Origin: Bacteroidales bacterium
GTDB lineage: Bacteria > Bacteroidota > Bacteroidia > Bacteroidales > Tenuifilaceae
NCBI GenBank assembly: GCA_020636835.1
Contig: JACJXC010000006.1
Coordinates: 1 to 64,000 of the forward strand
Reading direction: 5' to 3'
DNA length: 64,000 nt
Below are positions 27,423 through 34,247 of this stretch, one piece after another (position 1 is the stretch's first letter; every line of letters starts with the position of its first letter). Under the pieces are notes generated by a model. The model searched no databases, was not told where the DNA came from, and saw only the letters and a list, made by a program, of their open reading frames with translations. The position numbers were made by a program, and so were the translations under genes.

Positions 27423-27430
27423 TAAATTTG
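27423..27430 (+). promoter_or_regulatory. Putative promoter (TTG-N21-TAAATTTG)
   Basis: TAAATTTG matches TAnnTTTG, with TTG at 27399-27401 as a possible -33 element. It lies about 260 nt before the ABC substrate-binding gene, so the transcript would have a long leader that contains the hairpin at 27503-27532. Confidence 0.45.
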
Positions 27431-27502
27431 CGTTATAGAATTAGGTTTTAGGGTTAATAGTTGGTTAAAGGTTTAGTTGATTTAGGTTAGTTTTAGGGTG
27501 TG

Positions 27503-27540
27503 GAAACGGGGTCGAGTTATCGGCTCCGTTTCTAGTTTTT
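27503..27540 (+). terminator. Hairpin with T-run inside the leader of the ABC gene
   Basis: GAAACGGGG pairs with CTCCGTTTC (one G-U) around a 12-nt loop, then TAGTTTTT. It is about 70 nt after the predicted start of transcription and 147 nt before the next ORF. It could end a short RNA or act as an attenuator. The gap 27118-27686 otherwise holds TTAGGTTTTAGGGTT-like AT-rich sequence and no ORF. Confidence 0.5.
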
Positions 27541-27686
27541 AGGGATTTTTGTTGCTGGAATGCTTATGTTACTTCTCCCCGTTACTTAGTAGTGATTCCG
27601 AGTGCCTGAAATAGAGTGCGGCGTTTCTCCTCGTATTGTTATTTTCCTAAATTTCGTGTAGGTTTGGCATCGTATTCATTTAAGCG

Positions 27687-29333
27687 ATGAAGAATCGAAA
27701 TATACTGTATTTTATTATTGTTGCCGTTTTTTTTGGCTGTGCCCGTAGCGAAAGCCGAGATGACGTGGGCTTGGTATTCCGCTATAACGAGAGCAAGGGT
27801 ATCCCTTCGCTCGATCCGGCCTATGCACGCAACCTCTCTATTATTTGGCCGGTTAATCAACTTTTCAATGGTTTGGTGCATCTGTCCGATTCGCTCACCG
27901 TTGAGCCTTGTATTGCCAAGCGGTGGGCCGTTTCCGCCGATGGGTTAACATATACATTCTACCTTCGTAGCGATGTGTTTTTTCATAGTAGCAATGTGTT
28001 CCCCGGATGTGTAGGGCGGCGCGTAGTTGCTTCCGATTTTGTGTATAGCTTTAATCGGATTGTCGATCCGCTTACTGCTTCGCCCGGGGCGTGGGCGCTA
28101 TCCATGCTCGATAAGGGGTGCAAGTTGGGTTTCAATGGTTGTTATGCTCCCTCCGATAGCGTTTTTGAGGTGCGTTTGGCCAAGCCGTTCCCCGCTTTTC
28201 TGGGTTTACTTAGCATGCCCTACTGTTTTGTTGTGCCCCACGAGGCTGTTGAATGCTATGGCTCCGATTTTGGCCGCAATCCCGTGGGAACGGGGCCGTT
28301 TTATATGAAGTTTTGGAAGGAGGGCGAGAAGCTCGTTCTGCGGAGGAATAACCGTTATTTCGAAACCGATTCCAATGGTGCTGCCTTGCCCTACCTGGAG
28401 TCCGTGGCTATCTCATTTATTGCCGATAAGCAGTCGGAGTTTCTCGAGTTTATCTCCGGCAATCTCGATTTCCTTTCCGGTGTTCATGCCGCATCGAAGG
28501 ATGAATTGCTGACTCGCAGTGGTGAGTTGAATCCCAAGCATCGATTCCGTGTGAAAATGATAACCGGGCCCTATCTTAATACCGAGTATCTCGGAATTTC
28601 GCTCGACTCGTCGCGGGTTGCAGCATCCAATACGTCCCTGCACGACGTGCGTGTTCGGATGGCCATGGGCTATGGTTTCGATCGCGAGGCGATGATGCTA
28701 TATCTTCGAAGTAATATGGGGTATGCCGCTACCCAAGGGCTTGTTCCACCGGGTATGCCTGGTTTTACAAGCGCTACCCAGGGGTTTGTTTATAATCCCG
28801 ATTTGGCTCGTAAACTGCTGGCCGAGGCCGGGTTTCCCGAAGGAAAGGGTTTGCCACCAATTACGATAACAACTACCGACGACTATCTGGATATTTGTGA
28901 GTTTATTCAGCATCAGCTGGGCGAAATAGGTATGAATATCGAAATTGAGGTTCTTCCGGGGGCTGCGTACCGCGAGATGATGGCCAATTCTAAACTTGCC
29001 GTGTTCCGTGCGTCGTGGGTGGCCGATTATGCCGATCCGGAGAATTACCTGTCGTTGTTTCTCCGCGAGAATTTTGCACCGCAGGGTCCCAACTACACGC
29101 ATTACTCCAATGCTAATTTCGATAAATTGTACCGTGGTGCATTGTTGAAATCGGAGTACGCCGATAGGTTGCCCTTGTATAAGTCCATGGATTCGATGGT
29201 TGTTGCCGATGCGGCTGTTATTCCCCTATACTACGATAAGGTGGTGCGGTTTGTGGCATCCGATATTGAGGGTATGACCGTGAATCCGATGAATTTGCTA
29301 GTGCTTAAGCGGGTTACCCGTAAAAGTTACTAG
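27687..29333 (+). CDS. Peptide/nickel-type ABC transporter substrate-binding lipoprotein
   Basis: Family 5 extracellular solute-binding protein (DppA/OppA type) of 548 residues. The lipoprotein leader MKNRNILYFIIVAVFFGCAR ends in a lipobox (FFGC), so it is anchored in the envelope. Family landmarks: SLDPAYARNLSIIWPVNQLF, the signature region AKRWAVSADGLTYTFYLRSD, VVASDFVYSFNRIVDP, NPVGTGPFYMKFWKEGEKLV and the C-terminal IPLYYDKVVRF. Typical ligands are oligopeptides, but the ligand cannot be read from sequence. No permease or ATPase gene is adjacent; the next gene is a sugar-kinase-like protein, so cell-wall muropeptide recycling is one possible link (inference). Confidence 0.92.
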   Translation: MKNRNILYFIIVAVFFGCARSESRDDVGLVFRYNESKGIPSLDPAYARNLSIIWPVNQLFNGLVHLSDSLTVEPCIAKRWAVSADGLTYTFYLRSDVFFHSSNVFPGCVGRRVVASDFVYSFNRIVDPLTASPGAWALSMLDKGCKLGFNGCYAPSDSVFEVRLAKPFPAFLGLLSMPYCFVVPHEAVECYGSDFGRNPVGTGPFYMKFWKEGEKLVLRRNNRYFETDSNGAALPYLESVAISFIADKQSEFLEFISGNLDFLSGVHAASKDELLTRSGELNPKHRFRVKMITGPYLNTEYLGISLDSSRVAASNTSLHDVRVRMAMGYGFDREAMMLYLRSNMGYAATQGLVPPGMPGFTSATQGFVYNPDLARKLLAEAGFPEGKGLPPITITTTDDYLDICEFIQHQLGEIGMNIEIEVLPGAAYREMMANSKLAVFRASWVADYADPENYLSLFLRENFAPQGPNYTHYSNANFDKLYRGALLKSEYADRLPLYKSMDSMVVADAAVIPLYYDKVVRFVASDIEGMTVNPMNLLVLKRVTRKSY

Positions 29334-29361
29334 TTTCGATACGATAGATATTTTTGTGTAT

Positions 29362-29369
29362 TATCTTTG
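29362..29369 (+). promoter_or_regulatory. Possible promoter -7 box of the kinase gene
   Basis: TATCTTTG matches TAnnTTTG 64 nt before the kinase ATG and just after the stop of the ABC gene. Confidence 0.35.
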
Positions 29370-29432
29370 TTTTAGTTGATATTGCTTGGCTGTATGCCGA
29401 TGTTGTAATTTTTTTTGATATAATTATTAGGT

Positions 29433-30275
29433 ATGGTAATAGTTGCAGATAGTGGTGCCACCAAAACCGATTGGCGTATAATCGACAGGCAGGGTGGTGC
29501 TGTGAGTTTCGAAACAATAGGTCTTAGCCCATATTTTAATACAGAGGCCGATTTTTTGAGCGCGTTAACCCATAATTTCCCTACGGCAGTTGATCCCAAT
29601 GGGGTGCGCGAGGTGTATTTTTATGGATCGGGTTGTGGAGTGCAGGAGCGAGGCGAGAATGTTGCTAACTATCTGCGCTTATTCTTTTCCAATGCCTCGG
29701 TAAGTGCCCAATCCGATGCCCTTGGTGCCGCTCGCGCATTGTTTGCCGACGGTGTTGGCATTGTGATTATTCTTGGGACTGGATCCAATATTACCTACTA
29801 CAATGGTACTGGGCTCGAGAATCGAACACCCTCGTTGGGGTACGCCCTTGGCGACGAGGGTAGTGGTGCCTTTATGGGGCGCTTGCTTTTGCGATCGTTG
29901 CTCTATGGCCATTTGCCAGCCGATTTATCCGCAAAGTTGGCCGAGCGGTACAATGTGCAGTTAAGTCATATCCTCAATATGACCTATACAAGCCCAAGGC
30001 CTTCGGCCTATCTGGCCTCGTTTGTGCCTTTTTTGGTCGATAATGTGAACCATCCGGCCATTGCTTCCATTGTTGATGAGGCGTTTGAATCGATGTACAA
30101 TCATCATCTATCTGTTTTTGAAAACTTAGCCGAGTTGCAGGTGGGGGTTATTGGATCGGTGGGGTGCTTGTTTAGTGAGCAGCTTGACCGGATTGCCCAT
30201 TCGCATGGATTCACCATTGGAAAATATTTACGGTACCCTATCGATTATTTGGTAGAGTATCATGGTCGGTGCTAG
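29433..30275 (+). CDS. BadF/BadG/BcrA/BcrD-type kinase (N-acetylglucosamine kinase-like)
   Basis: 280-residue member of the actin/hexokinase-fold ASKHA family. Phosphate 1 motif IVADSGATKTDWRIID at the N-terminus, phosphate 2 motif IVIILGTGSNITYYNG near residue 110 and the metal/sugar segment LGYALGDEGSGAFMGRLLL. The C-terminal adenosine region is VGVIGSVGCLFSEQL. Closest known role is N-acetylglucosamine kinase, used in amino-sugar or peptidoglycan recycling; benzoyl-CoA reductase subunits share the fold but are normally in other operons. The stop overlaps the convergent STAND gene by 4 bp. Confidence 0.87.
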   Translation: MVIVADSGATKTDWRIIDRQGGAVSFETIGLSPYFNTEADFLSALTHNFPTAVDPNGVREVYFYGSGCGVQERGENVANYLRLFFSNASVSAQSDALGAARALFADGVGIVIILGTGSNITYYNGTGLENRTPSLGYALGDEGSGAFMGRLLLRSLLYGHLPADLSAKLAERYNVQLSHILNMTYTSPRPSAYLASFVPFLVDNVNHPAIASIVDEAFESMYNHHLSVFENLAELQVGVIGSVGCLFSEQLDRIAHSHGFTIGKYLRYPIDYLVEYHGRC

Positions 30276-32764
30276 GGTACCATTCGTTTAAAACCCGATA
30301 CTTTCCATATACTATTAATGTATTCCTTGCACTCAGCCGCCTTCTCGGTTTCGTTGAGTTTTACCAGGTTTTCAGCAAGATCCTGCATTAACGATACCTC
30401 AACCAGTTTGTACTCTGCAATCCCGCTTAGTTCTAGTGCATTCCTGAAGCAGGTTTGAGCTGTGTTGAGATCGTTTGTGCGCCAGAAGTGATCCGATCGT
30501 AGTTTTTCACCTATTATTATTAATAAGTAGTTTTGCAATGGGTTTGTGAGACTGAATATCTGCTCAATGGTGGCGCATTCCGTACTATTAATGGGCCTTT
30601 CCTCTACAAAGCGTTGATAGAACTTCGTGAATATGAAACTGACGGCTGCCCTGTGGGTTGGTGCGGTGTATTTGTCGCACAGTTGGATAAACCGAGGGGC
30701 GAGGTCTATCCTATTTAGCATTATTAGGATGGGTAAAAACATCTCGGCAAAATCCACCTTGTCGTCGGGGTTGGTGTATTCCGCGCAGAACTTTTGAGCC
30801 TCGTTAATCCAGTTCTCGGGCTCTCCATTGCCCATAAAATATTCGTATGCAACCTGATTGGTGAACCAAACTCCTGCAATGCTGGGTGGAAGCGGAGTGG
30901 GGTTTGCATTCCGTATTAGGTTGTAATGGCTTATCGCCACAATAGTATCGGTTGAGATGAATCCGGCGTATGCAAGCAATGTGTTTGCAAGAAGAGCATC
31001 ATTCACACTTTTCGAATGGTCGAGGTAGTGTTTGAGATGATGTTTGAACGAGTCGACAATGTGGTTGTAGTCTATATTCTTTTCGAATAGGAGTTTGCGG
31101 GCGATCGGCTGTTTAGCATAAATGGGGATTAGCGTGTTCCGCATATAGTTGTCGCCCCTAAGTACTATGGGAATGCTGGGCGATTTAAGGGTGGCGGTTA
31201 GGGCGGTGGGGCTGATTTCAAAGAATTTAATGAGTGGCTCGGTTATTCGCTCCTTGTATGCAACTTTGAATAGTATTCCCAATATTTTTGCTTGAAGTTC
31301 GGTGTCTATCAGGTTGTTGTCGATCCATTTGAATAGTTTGGTGTGTATTCCTTGATCTTTTTTTATTAGGTTTTGCACAATGAGCATACCCAGGAGTTGC
31401 TCGTTGCCAATACTTATGTATTTCTGGAAACTTCCGAATACATCGAATTGGGTGTGTTCCGATATTATTCCAAACGATAATAGCTCCTCGTAAGCCGCAA
31501 AGTAGTTGCCCGATAGCTTTAGGTGGATTGGGTAAACCCTCTTCAGGTTCTCTTTCATCACGGGTTTCGATCCGTATTCCGACAGAAGTATGATTTGGTT
31601 GAGTATGTCGGATTTCTCGTCGGCGTAATGCGAGTAGTAAACCTGCTTTTTGAGGAATTCGCTTAGGATGGCAAATTGGTCGTTAACTATGTATTTGGTT
31701 TCGGGGGTGTAAACCTTAATGAATAGTTGCAGAAAGTATGGGTAAGCAATGATTCTTTTTAGGTCGGGGGGCATTTCGTGAACTAAAACACGGTTGGCAA
31801 AACGCTCCTTTAGGGTGTTGTCGAGAATGCTTTGAATTTCCTCGTGGTTTAGCGGGGGAATGTTGGCCCCATCGGGGGTGAATACATTGGGATCAGTAAA
31901 ATACCAGTTACTCTTTTCGCGGATGTTGGTGGCGAGTAGGTTCCAGTGGGCTTGTCGGGTTGATACGATTAACTTCAGGTTTGCCGATTTTGCAAATTTA
32001 TCGACTAGGTCAACAATCGATTTGAAAATTTTTTCCAGTTTTGATCCCTGTGCTGCCATTTCGTCGAGGGCATCAATAATTATAATGAATTTGCCGGGGG
32101 TGGGGTGATCGTTTTCCGTTATATCGGTTAGAAATGATGAGTCGGGGTTGAGCCCCAATAACCGCATTAGCCATACCTCGAGGTATAGTTCGGTTGGGCC
32201 AAACTGATCCAGCGTTTGCGCCGATATGAATAGAATTATATTGTTGTCCTTTTTCTTCTTATTTATGCGGTTCAGATACCATCGGGCTAGCATGGTGGAT
32301 TTTCCATATCCCCCTGGTGCTACAATGGCAGTGGCGGGTGAGTTGCTGTTGATCAGGTTTTTTAATCGCTCCTTGGCGCAATCCCTTTTTATTGTTTTAT
32401 CAAACTCAATCCCCGATTTTAATTGAATGCGTTCCACCGTGTTGTGGCTGATAACCCGAGCATTCTCGCGAATGGTTTCCCAATAGTCTATTGCATTGTA
32501 ATTATTTGATTGATAGTTTTTTATGTTGTTTTCGCTGAAGTCTTCCCAGTTTTTGTAGCCCACAAATCGGGATAGAATGTCGAGTGTGACACGCGATGGA
32601 TTAGAATTCGTTGCAAGGAATCCAAAAACCCTCCGGAGGGTTGCCGGGCTGATGTACTCCTTGATTGAGTTTAAAATATTATCCGATAGGGCGTTGCAGT
32701 CTTTTTGGTACGATACTTTTCGTCCAAATTTAACTTCAACTCCCGTTTTTAGTTTGTCAATCAT
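30272..32764 (-). CDS. STAND (NACHT/AAA-like) NTPase with helical C-terminal sensor region
   Basis: 830 residues, family not recognised by name. Residues 1-80 form a small helical domain that I recall at the start of several Bacteroidota proteins (SPATLRRVFGFLATNSNPSR, ILSRFVGYKNWEDF). The NTPase core has Walker A APGGYGKST (149-157), Walker B FIIIIDALDE (226-235) and a sensor LIVSTRQ (265-271), the order and spacing of NACHT/STAND switches. The remaining 450 or so residues are predicted helical with no clear TPR, LRR or WD repeat and no recognisable nuclease, TIR or protease effector. It is convergent with the kinase gene and divergent from a membrane peptide/trypsin-fold unit. STAND proteins act as ligand-triggered oligomeric switches, often in phage defence; that role here is only a hypothesis. 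Confidence 0.8.
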   Translation of the reverse strand: MIDKLKTGVEVKFGRKVSYQKDCNALSDNILNSIKEYISPATLRRVFGFLATNSNPSRVTLDILSRFVGYKNWEDFSENNIKNYQSNNYNAIDYWETIRENARVISHNTVERIQLKSGIEFDKTIKRDCAKERLKNLINSNSPATAIVAPGGYGKSTMLARWYLNRINKKKKDNNIILFISAQTLDQFGPTELYLEVWLMRLLGLNPDSSFLTDITENDHPTPGKFIIIIDALDEMAAQGSKLEKIFKSIVDLVDKFAKSANLKLIVSTRQAHWNLLATNIREKSNWYFTDPNVFTPDGANIPPLNHEEIQSILDNTLKERFANRVLVHEMPPDLKRIIAYPYFLQLFIKVYTPETKYIVNDQFAILSEFLKKQVYYSHYADEKSDILNQIILLSEYGSKPVMKENLKRVYPIHLKLSGNYFAAYEELLSFGIISEHTQFDVFGSFQKYISIGNEQLLGMLIVQNLIKKDQGIHTKLFKWIDNNLIDTELQAKILGILFKVAYKERITEPLIKFFEISPTALTATLKSPSIPIVLRGDNYMRNTLIPIYAKQPIARKLLFEKNIDYNHIVDSFKHHLKHYLDHSKSVNDALLANTLLAYAGFISTDTIVAISHYNLIRNANPTPLPPSIAGVWFTNQVAYEYFMGNGEPENWINEAQKFCAEYTNPDDKVDFAEMFLPILIMLNRIDLAPRFIQLCDKYTAPTHRAAVSFIFTKFYQRFVEERPINSTECATIEQIFSLTNPLQNYLLIIIGEKLRSDHFWRTNDLNTAQTCFRNALELSGIAEYKLVEVSLMQDLAENLVKLNETEKAAECKEYINSIWKVSGFKRMVP

Positions 32765-32817
32765 TGTGCGTCAAAAAAACGATTATCGCATCCTGTTATT
32801 CCGAAACTATTGATTTA

Positions 32818-32825
32818 CAAATATA
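32818..32825 (-). promoter_or_regulatory. Putative promoter -7 box of the STAND gene
   Basis: TATATTTG on the minus strand, an exact TAnnTTTG match, 54 nt upstream of the ATG. Confidence 0.5.
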
Positions 32826-32878
32826 ATAGATTGTTTTTGGGTTCTGTCATTCGTTTTGCAAAAACTTGACCGATTTGA

Positions 32879-32901
32879 CATACCCGCGCAATATGGGTAT
32901 G
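32879..32901. promoter_or_regulatory. Palindrome in the divergent promoter region
   Basis: Perfect 7-bp inverted repeat CATACCC / GGGTATG with a 9-bp spacer. It lies between the two divergent -7 boxes, immediately next to the one at 32905, where a bound regulator could affect both directions. Confidence 0.45.
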
Positions 32902-32904
32902 GCG

Positions 32905-32912
32905 TATTTTTG
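32905..32912 (+). promoter_or_regulatory. Putative promoter -7 box of the membrane-peptide/protease-like unit
   Basis: TATTTTTG matches TAnnTTTG, 36 nt before the ATG of the 41-residue membrane peptide and directly abutting the palindrome. Confidence 0.45.
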
Positions 32913-32947
32913 TTGCATAGGAATTCGATGGTAATTCAATACGTTGG

Positions 32948-33073
32948 ATGATGAAAATGAAATCGTTACTTATAAATGTTGTTTCCAGAAGATTTAGCGT
33001 GGATGTTGGGGTTTTTGTGATTTTCTTTCTGGTGACTTTGCTGTTTGTGATTTCGATTGTGAATGTTTTATAA
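32948..33073 (+). CDS. Small single-span membrane protein (41 aa)
   Basis: MMKMKSLLINVVSRRFSVDV is followed by a hydrophobic stretch of about 20 residues (GVFVIFFLVTLLFVISIVNV) ending at the stop. It has basic residues before the span and nothing after it, so an N-in single-span topology is likely. It lies between a -7 box and the trypsin-fold gene, 25 nt upstream of the latter on the same strand, and would be its co-transcribed partner. Not recognised; the ORF is short, and alternative in-frame ATGs exist at codons 2 and 4. Confidence 0.55.
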   Translation: MMKMKSLLINVVSRRFSVDVGVFVIFFLVTLLFVISIVNVL

Positions 33074-33098
33074 AAGCTAAACCTAAAAACAACACGCT

Positions 33099-33941
33099 AT
33101 GCTAACGAAAGTTTGGAAATCTTGTTACGCCTCGGTTTGCCGATTGAGTTTTGTGAATGAGCGGGGTATTGTGATTGATGCTTTAACTGGGTTTAAGGTG
33201 GATAAATCGTTGGTTACCTCGGAGCAGGCTTTTTACATCCCCAAGGCCAAAAAGGTTGAGATTTGCTTTGTTGATGAGGATGCCAATACGGTAACCGCCT
33301 CCATGAGGGTTGACTACGCGGAGTTTGTTAACGATTTACGGATTGGGTTTTCCAATAATCACTCCGATTATGCCGTGTTTAATCTGGATTTTGCTGAATT
33401 TAAGGATATTCCAAGTCTCTCGTTATGCGAACGGCGTCATTTGCCTATTGGCGAGCAGGTGGCAATGCTTAGCTATAGTTGTGGAGGCAAAAATCTTTCC
33501 ATAAAGAATGCGTTAATCTCTTCTGCATTTGCCAATGCCGATGGTGTACGCTACATTCAAATTGATGGGTTAACCAGTTGTGGAAACAGCGGTTCGCCGG
33601 TTATCGATCCTGCCACAATGGCGGTGATTGCTATTGTGGCTCGGCGTACAACGCCCGCCGCTAAAGCGTATCAGCAGTTGCAGGAGATTATTGCTTCTAA
33701 TCTTGAAGTGCTAAAGGGTATTGAGGGCAGCATTAAGTTGGGCGATATCGATCCGGTTCAGGTTCTTGTTGCCAATCAGAATCAACTGAAATTATTGGTA
33801 AATAACATTTACCGGTATGCTCCCATGGGCGCATCGCAGGCCGTAATGCTCGACCAAATTATTTCCTATTTCAACGAAAAGTCAATTGAAAATAAATATA
33901 ATCAAATAGTTATCGAAAAGGTAGGTGTTAAATTTATGTAA
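33099..33941 (+). CDS. Trypsin-fold (HtrA-like) protein lacking the catalytic His
   Basis: 280 residues, no signal peptide, so probably cytoplasmic. Residues 15-185 read like a chymotrypsin/HtrA-type peptidase domain: the strand before the usual TxxH motif is TGFKVDKSLVTSEQAF (30-45), the Asp region is NHSDYAVFNLD (87-97), and the nucleophile loop is TSCGNSGSPVID with Ser164. At the place where the His should be (VTSEQ against the usual VTNAH) there is Gln/Glu, so proteolysis is doubtful. The C-terminal 90 residues are helical and unassigned (ELKLL-type heptads near QNQLKLLVNNIYRY). It forms a unit with the upstream membrane peptide and diverges from the STAND NTPase. Assignment of the fold is fairly sure; function is not. 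Confidence 0.7.
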   Translation: MLTKVWKSCYASVCRLSFVNERGIVIDALTGFKVDKSLVTSEQAFYIPKAKKVEICFVDEDANTVTASMRVDYAEFVNDLRIGFSNNHSDYAVFNLDFAEFKDIPSLSLCERRHLPIGEQVAMLSYSCGGKNLSIKNALISSAFANADGVRYIQIDGLTSCGNSGSPVIDPATMAVIAIVARRTTPAAKAYQQLQEIIASNLEVLKGIEGSIKLGDIDPVQVLVANQNQLKLLVNNIYRYAPMGASQAVMLDQIISYFNEKSIENKYNQIVIEKVGVKFM

Positions 33942-33969
33942 TGTTGCCCCGGTTTTGTTGTTTGGGGGA

Positions 33970-33998
33970 GGAGGGATGTTTTGTCCCTCCTTTTTTTG
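33970..33998 (+). terminator. Intrinsic terminator after the trypsin-fold gene
   Basis: Perfect 7-bp stem GGAGGGA / TCCCTCC with a 7-nt loop and seven T, 28 nt after the stop. The rest of the gap to 34247 holds an inverted repeat TTAACAG / CTGTTAA (34058-34085) of unknown role and a -7 box. Confidence 0.88.
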
Positions 33999-34199
33999 AA
34001 TTTACTTTTCGTACAATTTTTTCTTCCTAATCTCTTAAACTCCCACTGTTCAGAACCTTAACAGTTTTATTTTTAAATCTGTTAAAACATCTTAAAATAT
34101 GCGGTTTTTTCGATACTGTTTCTTGTTAATTTGTTGATGTTCATTGTTTTGTTGTTATTATGTTGTACAATACTATTTACCCATTGGTTTTTATATTCT

Positions 34200-34207
34200 T
34201 AACTTTG
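34200..34207 (+). promoter_or_regulatory. Putative promoter -7 box of the aspartase gene
   Basis: TAACTTTG matches TAnnTTTG 40 nt before the ATG at 34248. Confidence 0.5.
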
Positions 34208-34247
34208 TTGTACTTCTATTGTTTAATTTAACAGTAATAATAAGATT

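Noticed and set aside
27433..27500. Repeated TTAGG/TTTAGGG-like words resembling telomere repeats
   Set aside because: Units are irregular and short; the tract looks like AT-rich leader sequence, not a tandem array.
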